64,000 nt of DNA from Candidatus Bipolaricaulota bacterium (GCA_014360995.1 JACIWL010000005.1:1-64000), one strand, 5' to 3'; positions 18,202-27,842 are shown, numbered from the stretch's first letter. Notes: a model not told the origin generated them from the sequence alone. Numbers and translations are program-made.

Positions 18202-18951
18202 CTAGTCCAGGGCATACCGCTCGATGATCTTCTTCTCCTCGCCCGCCACCTCCGCGGAAAGCTCGATGTACTCCTTGAGACCGGAGGTGAGGAGCTTCTC
18301 CCGGAAAAGCGAATCGAGCTGAAAAATCCCGGCGGAGTTGGTCATGCGCACGTGGATGTGCACCGGCTTCTCCTTGCCTTTTTTGATCTCCACTTTGTCG
18401 ATGGCCAGCGCGGAGACGGTATGGATGGTGGGGCGCCCCACTTGGAAGGGGATCCGCGCCCGACCCTTCTCCATATCCAGGGCATCCGCCACCTTGAGGA
18501 CCCCCGCCTCCAAGGTGAGGGGCCTCGCTTCCCGCCGGTGAGCGTAAACGGCGTGCAGGACGTCCGCCAACACCTGGGTCTTCGCCGGCTCCTCATAGAT
18601 CCCGGCCAAAAGCTCGTCGGCCAGGTGAACGGCGAGGATCAACGAGAGGTTCTCATGTTCGTCGCGATGGATGGCGTGGCCAATGTCGTGGAGGGCCGCG
18701 GCCAGGGTCACCACCACCTCCGCATCTTCCGGAGAAAGCCCGTGGTCCACAACTCCCGGCCGCACCCCGGCCTCCATAAGGAGACGCAAAAGCTTTAGAG
18801 CCAGCCGCATGACGATCCGCACGTGCACCGGCCCGTGGTCGTTTATCCCCAGCCGATTGATGGCCGTGACGTTTGAGCAGGCCCAAAGGGCCTTGAGGCG
18901 GGCGGAACCCTCGATGGCTCGCCGGAGTTTGGTGAGCTTTTCGTTGGGCAT
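18202..18951 (-). CDS. HD-domain phosphohydrolase
   Basis: DHGPVHV, LAAALHDIGHAIHRDEHE. Confidence 0.8.
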   Translation of the reverse strand: MPNEKLTKLRRAIEGSARLKALWACSNVTAINRLGINDHGPVHVRIVMRLALKLLRLLMEAGVRPGVVDHGLSPEDAEVVVTLAAALHDIGHAIHRDEHENLSLILAVHLADELLAGIYEEPAKTQVLADVLHAVYAHRREARPLTLEAGVLKVADALDMEKGRARIPFQVGRPTIHTVSALAIDKVEIKKGKEKPVHIHVRMTNSAGIFQLDSLFREKLLTSGLKEYIELSAEVAGEEKKIIERYALD

Positions 18952-19400
18952 CAGGAAATTTTGAGGTCGCGCCAGCGCTCCCACCAGGCCGCCTGTCCCC
19001 TCTCCCCTTGAAGCTTGGCCTCAAGAACCCGCACCCGCTCGGCCAAATCCCGCACCTCCGCCGCCAAGTGCTCCACCAGGGCCCGCCAGCCCTCCTCCCC
19101 TCCCTTTTCCTGTTTTTCCCGGTTTTCTTCTGTTTGTTCCGAAACCCTGTTTGGCTTTTCTAGCTGCTCTTCGAAGCGGAAGCGCAAGATGTTGGCCGCT
19201 TCTTTTAGGGTATGCCCGGTTTCGCACAAAGCCTGGAGGTCGCGCAGGAGGCGGAGCCCCTCCTCGGTGAGGAGGAGCTGGTTGTTGGGGCCGCGGCGAA
19301 GGTGGGGAAGGAGGAGGTCGCGGATGGCCTCGATGCGGTTCCGCACCTGGTTCTCCGTGGCTAGGCTCAGAATGGACACGAGTTCCCTTACGGTATACAT
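18951..19400 (-). CDS. MerR-like HTH protein with C-terminal coiled coil
   Basis: MYTVRELVSILSLATENQVRNRIEAI...; ALCETGHTLKEAANIL; charged C-terminus. Confidence 0.55.
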   Translation of the reverse strand: MYTVRELVSILSLATENQVRNRIEAIRDLLLPHLRRGPNNQLLLTEEGLRLLRDLQALCETGHTLKEAANILRFRFEEQLEKPNRVSEQTEENREKQEKGGEEGWRALVEHLAAEVRDLAERVRVLEAKLQGERGQAAWWERWRDLKIS

Positions 19401-19532
19401 GGTTTGGCCCCCTTTCGTTCGGTTTTAGTGAAGGGTAGGGCGAAGGGTGAGGCGCAGCAAGAGGGGAAGACCCTGGTCATCCTTTCTCGCCGCTCGCGCG
19501 AAGGAAGGGCCCGCCCTAAAGTTAGGGTGCCC

Positions 19533-21197
19533 ATGGCTCGGATTCGCCGGCTTTCCGAGGAGGTCATCCAGAAGATCGCTGCGGGCGAGGTGGTGGACCG
19601 CCCGGCTTCCGTCCTTAAAGAACTCATCGAAAATAGCATCGACGCCGGGGCCACAAAAATTCGCGTGGAAATAGAGCGCGGCGGGATCAGCCGGCTCCTT
19701 GTTTCCGACGACGGCTTTGGCATGACCCCCGAAGAAATGGAGCTCGCCGTGGAACGGCACACCACCAGCAAGATCGCCACCGAGGAGGACCTCCGCCACA
19801 TCAAAACCTTGGGCTTTCGCGGCGAAGCCCTGGCGGCGATCTGCGCCGTGGCCAAGGTGCGCCTCGTCTCCCGCACCCGGGACTCCCCCGCGGCCCACGA
19901 GCTTTTGGTGGCCGGCGGAAAAATCCTTGCCGGAAAACCCGCAGCCCATCCCGTAGGGACCACGGTGGAAGTGACGGACCTTTTCTTCAACGTGCCAGCC
20001 CGCCGAAAATTCCTCGCTGCGCCCGCGGCGGAAGCCCGAAGGTGCCTGGAACTTTTACGCCACCTCGCTTTGGCCCATCCGGAGCTTAGTTTCCAGGTGT
20101 TCTCGGAGGGCCGGAAAGTTCTGGAGATCCCGGCGGCGCGAAGCCCCCTTTCCCGCATCGCGCAAATTTACGGGGAAAACCTGGCCCGGCGCCTCATCCC
20201 CGTGGAGATGAGGGAGCCCGGGTATTGGCTAAAGGCCTTTTTCTCCCCGCCGGAGCTCACCCAGGCCACGCGGGTCGATCAGCACCTCTTCCTCAACCGA
20301 AGACCGGTGAAGCTCGGGAATCTGGCTGTGCCCATTTACCAAGCGTATGCCCGCTTTCTTGGCCGCGGCCAGCATCCCATCTTCTTCCTTTACCTGGAGG
20401 TGGATCCAGAGATCGTAGACGTAAATGTGCACCCCAAAAAGGAAGAGGTGCGCTTTCAAAACGAGGAAGCCGTGCTGGATCTTTTTCGCCGCGCGGCGCT
20501 GCGGGCCTTGGGAGCGTTCACCCCCACTTGGACGGGGAAACCCATCCCCACCATTCCCGAATCTGTTTCCACGCTTCCCGAGGCCTCCCAGACTTCTATC
20601 TCTCAAGAGGAGCTCATCAGCTTTACGGAAGCCCCGGAAAGAACCTGGCGCATTCTAGGGCAGGTACAGCGCGCATTCATTGTCGTGGAGACCCCGGATG
20701 GCTTAGAAATCGTGGACCAGCATGTGGCCCATGAGCGCGTTCTCTTTGAGAAGTTTCAGGAAAGCACGGCGATTGAAGTTCAAAAATTTTTGATTCCGGT
20801 GCAGGTGGAGCTTCCCTTTGACCAAGCGGCAGCCCTACGGGAGGCAATTATTTCGTTGCGAAAGATCGGGGTGGAGCTTGAGCCCTTTGGCGGGAATGCG
20901 TTCCTCGTGCGGGGTTGGCCTTTGGCCCTTGCGGAGCGCCAGGCGAAACTGGGATTTTCTGAGCCTCTACGGGCGGTGGCCTCCCTTTGGCGGGAGGGAA
21001 ACCGCGACCTTTTGGAGCTATGGCGGGAGGTGGCCTGTGCCGCGGCGATTCGGGCGGGAGAGGAGCTTTCCCTGCCGGAACAGGAGGCCCTGATCTCCGC
21101 CTGGAAGACAACAAAGGAGCCAGCCCGCTGTCCCCACGGCCGTCCCATCGCCATAAAGCTCACTTGGGAGGAGCTTCGCCAAAAGCTCGGCCGCTAG
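19533..21197 (+). CDS. mutL: DNA mismatch repair protein MutL
   Basis: IAAGEVVDRPASVLKELIENSIDAGAT; DDGFGM; HTTSKI; GFRGEAL. Confidence 0.96.
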   Translation: MARIRRLSEEVIQKIAAGEVVDRPASVLKELIENSIDAGATKIRVEIERGGISRLLVSDDGFGMTPEEMELAVERHTTSKIATEEDLRHIKTLGFRGEALAAICAVAKVRLVSRTRDSPAAHELLVAGGKILAGKPAAHPVGTTVEVTDLFFNVPARRKFLAAPAAEARRCLELLRHLALAHPELSFQVFSEGRKVLEIPAARSPLSRIAQIYGENLARRLIPVEMREPGYWLKAFFSPPELTQATRVDQHLFLNRRPVKLGNLAVPIYQAYARFLGRGQHPIFFLYLEVDPEIVDVNVHPKKEEVRFQNEEAVLDLFRRAALRALGAFTPTWTGKPIPTIPESVSTLPEASQTSISQEELISFTEAPERTWRILGQVQRAFIVVETPDGLEIVDQHVAHERVLFEKFQESTAIEVQKFLIPVQVELPFDQAAALREAIISLRKIGVELEPFGGNAFLVRGWPLALAERQAKLGFSEPLRAVASLWREGNRDLLELWREVACAAAIRAGEELSLPEQEALISAWKTTKEPARCPHGRPIAIKLTWEELRQKLGR

Positions 21198-21255
21198 CTT
21201 CCCCTGCGGCATTTGGCAGAAGCCGGGGCGGCCTATAAAGCCAAAATGAGGAGCT

Positions 21256-21387
21256 ATGAGGGCCCTGGGGATGGTGGCTCTGGCTGGCGCCCTTGCGTTT
21301 GGGGCAAGCCTCGCTATTCCCTTTTTGAACTCATTCCGTTGCTCCCTGGGAGAGCGGTGGAGATTTGTGAGATTTTCCAGGGAGTAG
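21256..21387 (+). pseudogene. short ORF with signal peptide, possibly truncated secreted-protein gene
   Basis: MRALGMVALAGALAFGASLAIPFLNSFRCSLGERWRFVRFSRE*; GGAG 5' of ATG; ends just before repeat island. Confidence 0.35.
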
Positions 21388-21505
21388 GCGTTACTTATTG
21401 AATTGACGAAGGGGGAAAGATCAGGTGGGAGTTGGGGGTCAGGAAGGCTCCTTCAGTCTTGTTCCTCCTTGATGGCCGACCCAAAAGGATGCTTGGTTGG
21501 CCCTT

Positions 21506-21556
21506 GTTTGGGGTCAGATCTTTATTTTTTGTATTCTTGGCAGTTACGCACCGAGC
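21506..21556 (+). repeat. 51-bp direct repeat copy 1 (GTTTGGGGTCAGATCTTTATTTTTTGTATTCTTGGC...)
   Basis: 49/51 identical to 21561-21611. Confidence 0.9.
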
Positions 21557-21560
21557 GAGT

Positions 21561-21611
21561 GTTTGGGGTCAGGTCTTTATTTTTTGTATTCTTGGCGGTT
21601 ACGCACCGAGC
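21561..21611 (+). repeat. 51-bp direct repeat copy 2
   Basis: 49/51 identical to copy 1, period 55 bp. Confidence 0.9.
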
Positions 21612-21720
21612 CCCCTCTTTTGCTGTACAGCGAGGGCCATGGAGTGCACGGCAAAGGCTTCCAGGTTCAAGGAAAGCTAAAGTCGGAGGGAGAAGTTCAG
21701 GCCCTTAAAGGCGTCCTAAC

Positions 21721-21746
21721 CCAAAAATAAAAGATCTGACCCCAAA
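21721..21746 (-). repeat. inverted copy of the repeat head (CCAAAAATAAAAGATCTGACCCCAAA)
   Basis: Reverse complement TTTGGGGTCAGATCTTTTATTTTTGG matches head of the 51-bp repeats with one extra T. Confidence 0.8.
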
Positions 21747-21895
21747 AGGATGCAAAAGGAAAAGGGGGAAGCTCCACAGATTTAAAAACTACGGCCTGGA
21801 AAAGTGAGGAACTGGATGCGCATAGAAGGCCAAGAAGAGAGCGGAACTATCAAAAAGCGATTGAACTCATTTCGTTCACCCCAGGAAGGCGAAGC

Positions 21896-23281
21896 TTAGG
21901 CTTTAAGGACCCAGCGGGTGCCTTCTGGGCCGTCCCGGAGTTCCACCCCCAGCTCCGCCAGTTTCTCCCGGATCTTGTCGGCCAGGGCGAAGTTTTTCTC
22001 CTTCCGTAACTGCGAGCGAAGCTCCACCACCAGGTTCAAAAGCTCCTCCGAAAGTTTTCCCAGCTCGGGAGCGCTCGCTTCTCCTTGAAAGAGGCCCAAA
22101 GGACGGCACAGCCGGCGCACGGCCGCCGCCCCTTCCCGCAAGGCCCCGGGATCCGCCCGTTTGTAGGACTCCCCAATGATCTCCTGGACCACCGCCAAGG
22201 CCCCCGGCGTGTTGAAGTCCTCCTCCAGCTCGGCCCAAAACTTTTTCTCTTTTTCCTGGAGAAACGAGGAGAAACTCGGGTCTTGGGCGCGGACTTCTGA
22301 AGGGATTCTCTCCGCCTCGGCCAAAAAGTTATAAACCCGGCCTACGGCGGCCTTGGCCTCCTCCAAAGCCTCAAAGGAAAAATCAAGGGGCTTCCGCCAG
22401 TGGCGAGAGAGGTAAAAGTAGCGCACGGCTTCGGTGCCAAAGAGCTTCACCACATCGCGGGCGTAATAGAAGTTCCCCAAGGATTTGGCCATCTTCTCCC
22501 CTCGCACAGTGAGCATTCCGTTATGAAGCCAGAGCCGGACGAAAGTCTTTCCCGTGAGGGACTCGGCCTGGGCCCTTTCATTCTCGTGGTGGGGGAAGAT
22601 GAGGTCGTTCCCACCGGCGTGGATGTCGATGGTTTCACCCAAAAGGTAAAGGGACATGACCACGCATTCGGTGTGCCAGCCGGGGCGGCCTGGGCCCCAG
22701 GGCGAAGGCCAATGGGGCTCCCTGGGCTTGGCCCCCTTCCAAAGGGCAAAATCGAGAGGATCGCGCTTGCGCTCGTCCACCTCCACCCGGGCCCCAGCCA
22801 ACTGCTCCTCCACCGAGCGGCCGGAAAGCTCGCCATAACCGGGATAGGTGCGCACGGAAAAATAAACATCCCCATCGACAACATAGGCATGTCCCTTTTC
22901 CAAAAGCCTTTCGATGAACTCCACCATTTTGGGGACAAAGGCGGTGGCCGGGGGGGAATAGGTGGGCGGTCGCACACCTAGCCTCTCTAAGTCGGCAAAG
23001 TACTCCTGGGTGTAATGAAGGGCCACCTCCCCGGGCTCACGGCCTTCCTCCTGGGCCCGGCGAATGATCTTGTCGTCCACGTCAGTCACGTTCTGCACTA
23101 GGATCACGCGAAAGCCTTTTTCTTCAAGGACCCGGCGGAGGGCGTCAAAAACGATGAACGGGCGGGCATTTCCGATGTGGATCAGGTCATAGACGGTGGG
23201 CCCACAAACGTACATGCGCACCGTGTCATCCGCGGGCGAAAGCTCCTCTAGCCTTCTCGTTAAGGTGTTATACAGGCGCAT
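21896..23281 (-). CDS. cysS: cysteinyl-tRNA synthetase
   Basis: MYVCGPTVYDLIHIGNARPFIVFDALRR; KMAKSLGNF; ATG at 23281 favoured by promoter position. Confidence 0.96.
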   Translation of the reverse strand: MRLYNTLTRRLEELSPADDTVRMYVCGPTVYDLIHIGNARPFIVFDALRRVLEEKGFRVILVQNVTDVDDKIIRRAQEEGREPGEVALHYTQEYFADLERLGVRPPTYSPPATAFVPKMVEFIERLLEKGHAYVVDGDVYFSVRTYPGYGELSGRSVEEQLAGARVEVDERKRDPLDFALWKGAKPREPHWPSPWGPGRPGWHTECVVMSLYLLGETIDIHAGGNDLIFPHHENERAQAESLTGKTFVRLWLHNGMLTVRGEKMAKSLGNFYYARDVVKLFGTEAVRYFYLSRHWRKPLDFSFEALEEAKAAVGRVYNFLAEAERIPSEVRAQDPSFSSFLQEKEKKFWAELEEDFNTPGALAVVQEIIGESYKRADPGALREGAAAVRRLCRPLGLFQGEASAPELGKLSEELLNLVVELRSQLRKEKNFALADKIREKLAELGVELRDGPEGTRWVLKA

Positions 23282-23288
23282 CGCAAAA

Positions 23289-23317
23289 ATAGTAGCGAAA
23301 GAGGGCGCCATCACCAA
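23289..23317 (-). promoter_or_regulatory. cysS promoter TTGGTG-17-TACTAT, 7 nt before ATG (leaderless)
   Basis: -35 23317-23312; -10 23294-23289; ATG 23281. Confidence 0.6.
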
Positions 23318-23329
23318 GTAGAATTCGCC

Positions 23330-23794
23330 GTGCCCTGGCGGGAAGTGCTTTTGGTCTTGGGGGTTTCGGCCGCTCCCATAAGCGAGCTACGGGGCGGGAT
23401 CCCCTTGGCGTTGGCCCTGGGCTTTGCCCCGGAAATCGCGTTCTTTCTGGCCCTGGTGGGAAACCTTTTACCTCTGCCCCTCCTTCTTTTTCTTTTCCCC
23501 AAAATTCTTCGGGCGGTGGAGAAACTTCCAGGCTGGCTGGGCCGGGCGGGGAGGGCGTATCTGGCTTGGCAAGATCGCCGAAAAGGGGCTTTCGCCAGGT
23601 GGGGACCTCCTGCGCTGGTGCTCTTCGTGGCCATCCCTTCCCCCGGGACGGGGCTTTGGACGGGGGCGGTGTTGGCTAGCCTCCTTGGCATACCTGGGCG
23701 ACGCGCCGGACCTTTTCTCATCCTTGGCGTTTTGCTGGCCGGAATCCTCGTTTTGGGGGCGAGCCTTGGGCTATTCCGTCTTTTTGGGATTTAG
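23330..23794 (+). CDS. small multidrug export protein family (COG2426-like), GTG start
   Basis: VLGVSAAPISELRGGIPLALALG; PSPGTGLWTG; hydrophobic. Confidence 0.75.
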   Translation: MPWREVLLVLGVSAAPISELRGGIPLALALGFAPEIAFFLALVGNLLPLPLLLFLFPKILRAVEKLPGWLGRAGRAYLAWQDRRKGAFARWGPPALVLFVAIPSPGTGLWTGAVLASLLGIPGRRAGPFLILGVLLAGILVLGASLGLFRLFGI

Positions 23795-23821
23795 GCCGCC
23801 CCGGGAATAAACTTGGTGGCC

Positions 23822-25135
23822 ATGGACGAGCGCGCCCTGGACAAACTCAAGCTTCAGGAACTCCTTCGCCGCCATCCCGCGGACTTGGCCGAGATCATCT
23901 CGGCTTTGAACGAAGAGGAGGCGGTGGAACTTGTGCGCCGGCTTTACGAGCGGCAGGCCGCGGCCCCCCTCGGGGAAATGGAGCCCGAGGCGGCCGCCCG
24001 CCTCCTTTCTCAGCTGACGAGAGACGAGGCCATCCGCATCCTTTCCCACATGGACCCGGACGATGCCGCCGACCTTCTCGCCGAGCTCCCCAAAGAGACG
24101 ATGCGGGAGATCCTCGCCCGCCTGGAGCCCACCAAAGCTAAGACCATCCAAACCCTCCTATCCTATCCTCCGGACACCGCTGGCGGCCTCATGTCGCCCG
24201 AGGTGTTGGCCCTGCCGGCCCATATGCGGGCCTATGAGGCCATCCAGTTCATCCGGCGCAAGGCCGAGGAAAAAGAGACCATCTATTACGCCTACGTCGT
24301 GGACGAAGAAAACCGCCTTTTGGGCGTCCTCTCCCTGCGGGATCTTGTCCTCGCCCCCCTCAACACGCCCATCGCGAAGCTCATGAACACCGATGTGGTA
24401 ACCCTTCCCCCGGACATGGACGTGGAGGAGGTGGCTAGGCTTTTCGACAAATACAACTTCCTCGCCCTTCCGGTGGTGGATGCGGAAAGGAAGCTTTTGG
24501 GAATTGTCACAGTCGACGACGTCATGGACGTGATGCGTAAGGAGGCCACCGAGGACTTATTGCGGGTGGGTGGTATCCCTTCCGGTGAGGACATGCCCCT
24601 GGATCCCCCCATTTCCTCGGTGAAGAAAAGGCTCCCGTGGCTTATGGGGCTGGTGATCCTCAACCTGAGCGTGGCTAGCCTAGTCAGCCGGTTTGAGGCC
24701 ACCATCGCCGAATTAGCCTTCGTGGCCGCCCTCATGCCCCTCATTGCCGATATGAGCGGGAACGCCGCAGCCCAAGCGCTCACCGTGGCCATCCGGGGCA
24801 TGGCCCTGGGAATTGTGGACTGGAAGGATCTTCCCCGCGTACTGTGGAAGGAGCTCAGGGTGGGGCTTTTGGCCGGCCTTGGGCTAGGGGTGGAGATCGG
24901 CATTATCTCTGCGCTCCTTTGGAAAAAGCCGCTTTTTGGGATGGTGGCCGGGCTGGCCCTGGCCGGCACAACCATGGGCGCCTGCCTCACCGGCGGGGCC
25001 ATTCCTTTTTTGTTCAAGAGGCTGCGCCTGGATCCGGCGATGATGTCCGGTCCTGTGGCCACCACCATCGGAGATCTCATCGGGATCGGTCTCTTTTTGA
25101 GCCTGGTCACAGTTTTCCGCGGACAGCTCCTTTAA
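23822..25135 (+). CDS. mgtE: MgtE magnesium transporter
   Basis: N-terminal MgtE domain, CBS pair, C-terminal TM domain with GNAAAQALTVAIRGMALG. Confidence 0.94.
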   Translation: MDERALDKLKLQELLRRHPADLAEIISALNEEEAVELVRRLYERQAAAPLGEMEPEAAARLLSQLTRDEAIRILSHMDPDDAADLLAELPKETMREILARLEPTKAKTIQTLLSYPPDTAGGLMSPEVLALPAHMRAYEAIQFIRRKAEEKETIYYAYVVDEENRLLGVLSLRDLVLAPLNTPIAKLMNTDVVTLPPDMDVEEVARLFDKYNFLALPVVDAERKLLGIVTVDDVMDVMRKEATEDLLRVGGIPSGEDMPLDPPISSVKKRLPWLMGLVILNLSVASLVSRFEATIAELAFVAALMPLIADMSGNAAAQALTVAIRGMALGIVDWKDLPRVLWKELRVGLLAGLGLGVEIGIISALLWKKPLFGMVAGLALAGTTMGACLTGGAIPFLFKRLRLDPAMMSGPVATTIGDLIGIGLFLSLVTVFRGQLL

Positions 25136-25231
25136 CCAACGAAGTCCGAGTTTTAGGCTATACTCCGAGCACACCTTTCCGCCGCGGGATCAACTAAAGG
25201 AGTGCGGCGGAGAGGAAAAAGGGGTGATGCG

Positions 25232-25534
25232 ATGACGGCGTTTGCACAAACTCCTACAGGGACGGAAACGAGCCAACAGCTCATTTCCCTTGTAGTCATT
25301 CTCGTGGTCTTTTTCGCGGTTTTCTATTTTTTGCTGATCCGCCCGCAGCGCCGGCGCCAAAAAGAACATGCGGCTTTGCTCACCTCCCTTAAGCGCGGGG
25401 ATCGGGTGATGACCGCAGGCGGAATAATCGGGACCATCGAGGACATCGACGAAAAAGAGGTCGTCCTGGTGGTGGAGGAGGGAAAACTCCGGATCGCCAA
25501 GTCCAGCATTGTGGAAAAGATAACGAAGAAGTGA
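25232..25534 (+). CDS. yajC: preprotein translocase subunit YajC
   Basis: FAVFYFLLIRPQRRRQKEHAALLTSLKRGDRVMTAGGIIGTI. Confidence 0.93.
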   Translation: MTAFAQTPTGTETSQQLISLVVILVVFFAVFYFLLIRPQRRRQKEHAALLTSLKRGDRVMTAGGIIGTIEDIDEKEVVLVVEEGKLRIAKSSIVEKITKK

Positions 25535-25542
25535 GGTGACCC

Positions 25543-26901
25543 ATGAAACGTAGGGATTGGATATACCTTGGCGTCACTTTGGCCGTTCTTTTCGCTGCCA
25601 TTGGCCTTCTTTATCCATTTTGGCCGCTTGATAGGGTGATAAAGCTTGGCCTGGACCTCCAGGGTGGGGTTCGCCTGGTATTGGAGGCCCAAGGGTTAGA
25701 AGAGATGACACTTGCCCAGCGGCGGGACGTGGTGGACCGGCTGGTCACGATCTTCGCCGAGCGAGTGGACCAGTACGGCATGGCCAACGCGGAGATCCGG
25801 CCCCTGGGGAGTGACCGAGTGGAGGTGCGCATCCCCGGGGCGGCCGACCCAGAGCAGGCCCGGGAACTCCTCGGCCGCACAGCAATTTTGGAGTTCCGGA
25901 AGGTCCTGGATGAGGCCACGAATCCCGACGATCTTGCCGCTAAGCGCGTAATCCCCCAGGAGATCCTGCCTGGAAAAGAAGCAGGCCGCTATTACCTTGT
26001 GGAAGGCGATCCTCTCCTCACCGGCGACGTTTTGGATAACGCGGAAGTTCGCGTCTCTACGGACCCCCGTAACCCCGGGCTTTACATCCTTCTTACGTTC
26101 AACCGCGCTGGGGCGGAAAGGTTTGTGGAGGCGCTGAGGAAACTGCAGGTGGGGGATAGGCTAGCCATCATTTTGGACGGGGTGGTCTACTCCGCCCCAG
26201 CTATCTCCGCTTCCATCAAGGAAGCGGCGGCCCAGGGGTGGCGGGCCGTGCAAAATAGCACCACCATCACCGGCCGATTCACCTACGATGAGGCCAAGCT
26301 CCTTGCTGTCGTCCTCCGCTCAGGAGCCCTGCCCACCCGGGTGGCGGTGGTGGAAGAACAGCGGGTTGGTCCGACATTGGGGGCGGAGTACGTGCGGCGC
26401 GGGGCCCTCGCCCTCCTCATAAGCTTCGTCCTCGTCGTCCTCTACATGACCCTTTACTACCGGTGGTATGGGATCATCGCCGCATTGGGCATCAGCTTAA
26501 CTATGCTCATCCTTTTCGCCGCCCTGCGGGCCTTCCACGCCACCTTAACCCTCCCGGGGATTGCTGGATTGGTCTTGACCTTGGGGATGGCGGTGGATGC
26601 CAACGTCCTCATCTACGAGCGGATAAAGGAGGAACGCCGGACAGGGAAGGCCCTTAACGCCGCCATCGCCGCGGGCTTCCATCGCGCCCTCACCGCCATC
26701 GTTGACTCCAACATCACCACCCTCATCGCCGCCCTCATCTTCTTCCTCCTCGGCTCGGGACCGGTGCAGGGGTTCGCCATCACCCTAAGCCTTGGTGTGG
26801 TGTCCTCCATGTTCTCCGCTTTGGTCGCGTGCCGGCTGCTTTTGGAGCGCACCGTCCTTGGGCAGCGCGTCCCGGTCAAACTAGCACCCACTGCAAAATG
26901 A
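25543..26901 (+). CDS. secD: protein translocase subunit SecD
   Basis: LGLDLQGGVRLVLEAQ; TGRFTYDEAKLLAVVLRSGALPTRVAVVEEQRVGPTLG; GMAVDANVLIYERIKEE. Confidence 0.95.
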   Translation: MKRRDWIYLGVTLAVLFAAIGLLYPFWPLDRVIKLGLDLQGGVRLVLEAQGLEEMTLAQRRDVVDRLVTIFAERVDQYGMANAEIRPLGSDRVEVRIPGAADPEQARELLGRTAILEFRKVLDEATNPDDLAAKRVIPQEILPGKEAGRYYLVEGDPLLTGDVLDNAEVRVSTDPRNPGLYILLTFNRAGAERFVEALRKLQVGDRLAIILDGVVYSAPAISASIKEAAAQGWRAVQNSTTITGRFTYDEAKLLAVVLRSGALPTRVAVVEEQRVGPTLGAEYVRRGALALLISFVLVVLYMTLYYRWYGIIAALGISLTMLILFAALRAFHATLTLPGIAGLVLTLGMAVDANVLIYERIKEERRTGKALNAAIAAGFHRALTAIVDSNITTLIAALIFFLLGSGPVQGFAITLSLGVVSSMFSALVACRLLLERTVLGQRVPVKLAPTAK

Positions 26902-27766
26902 ATGAGTGCAAAGCGCTTTCCGGATCGAGCTCACCGATTTTGATCCGCACATCTAGCTCCTGAAGCAAGGCCAAAGCCTGGATCAGGCGAGCTTCTCCGT
27001 GGCGGCGGGCCTGAGGTAGCCTCCGGCGGACCAGCCATTCTGGCCCCTCCGGAGTCTCCCCCGCCGCTACAGCGCTCAAAGTCGATAGCAGAGCCCTAAA
27101 ATGGCCCACGAGGAGGTAAAACAAAGTCTGGGGATTCCAACGGGTACGCAAAAGCTTGTCGAGGGCGCGGAGCGCACCCACAAGATCGCCATTCCCTACG
27201 GCGTCCAATAGCTCATACGGTTGTGGCTGTCCAAAGAAGCAAAGCTCTAAGAGGCGGGAGCGCGGAAGTTTCCCCCCCTTCCAAACCTTGAACTTCTCCA
27301 CTTCCTGGGCCAGCCGAAGGGTGTCCCCGCCGCACGCCTCCAAAAGCAAGTCCACGAGGAAGGGATACACGGGGAGGCCGGCCTCCCTAAGGAGGGTTTC
27401 ACAAAGCTCGCGGAGGGCCCGCCCGGTGGGGCGGGGAAAATGCTCGGCTTCCTCGGCAGCTTCGGATAGCGGCCCGCGCAAATCCTCGCCTAAAAAGAAC
27501 ACCGCAACCCCCTCCGGTAGTCCGGTCCGCAAGGCCACCGCCAGCTCCCGCTCCCCCCGCCACGCGTCCGCCCACCGCACCACCACCGCTTTCTCCTCCG
27601 TAAAAAGGTCGGGGGTGCGGACCTCCAATAAAAGGCGCTCCGGTGTGATCTCGTCCCCAAAAAACACGAATTTCCGCGTCGACCCCAGGGCCCTGAGCCG
27701 CTCGTTGAGCCTCCGCTCGGCGAGGAGGGGGTCACCGGAATACGCGCCAAACCTCACTTTTGCCAC
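26876..27766 (-). CDS. holA: DNA polymerase III delta subunit (HolA-like)
   Basis: ERLLLEVRTPDLFTEEKAVVV; ACGGDTLRLAQEVEKF. Confidence 0.75.
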   Translation of the reverse strand: MAKVRFGAYSGDPLLAERRLNERLRALGSTRKFVFFGDEITPERLLLEVRTPDLFTEEKAVVVRWADAWRGERELAVALRTGLPEGVAVFFLGEDLRGPLSEAAEEAEHFPRPTGRALRELCETLLREAGLPVYPFLVDLLLEACGGDTLRLAQEVEKFKVWKGGKLPRSRLLELCFFGQPQPYELLDAVGNGDLVGALRALDKLLRTRWNPQTLFYLLVGHFRALLSTLSAVAAGETPEGPEWLVRRRLPQARRHGEARLIQALALLQELDVRIKIGELDPESALHSFILQWVLV

Positions 27767-27842
27767 GCATTCAGCCTACACCGCCGGGAGAGGGCGGACA
27801 ACCCTTGACGGAGGAAGAGGCCGTTCCTAACATTGACGGTGG

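Noticed and set aside
18167-18202. Inverted repeat as a simple intrinsic terminator for the HD gene
   Set aside because: Loop-proximal stem is AT-rich and no U-tract follows the GC end; dif-like site or operator fits better, though termination is not excluded
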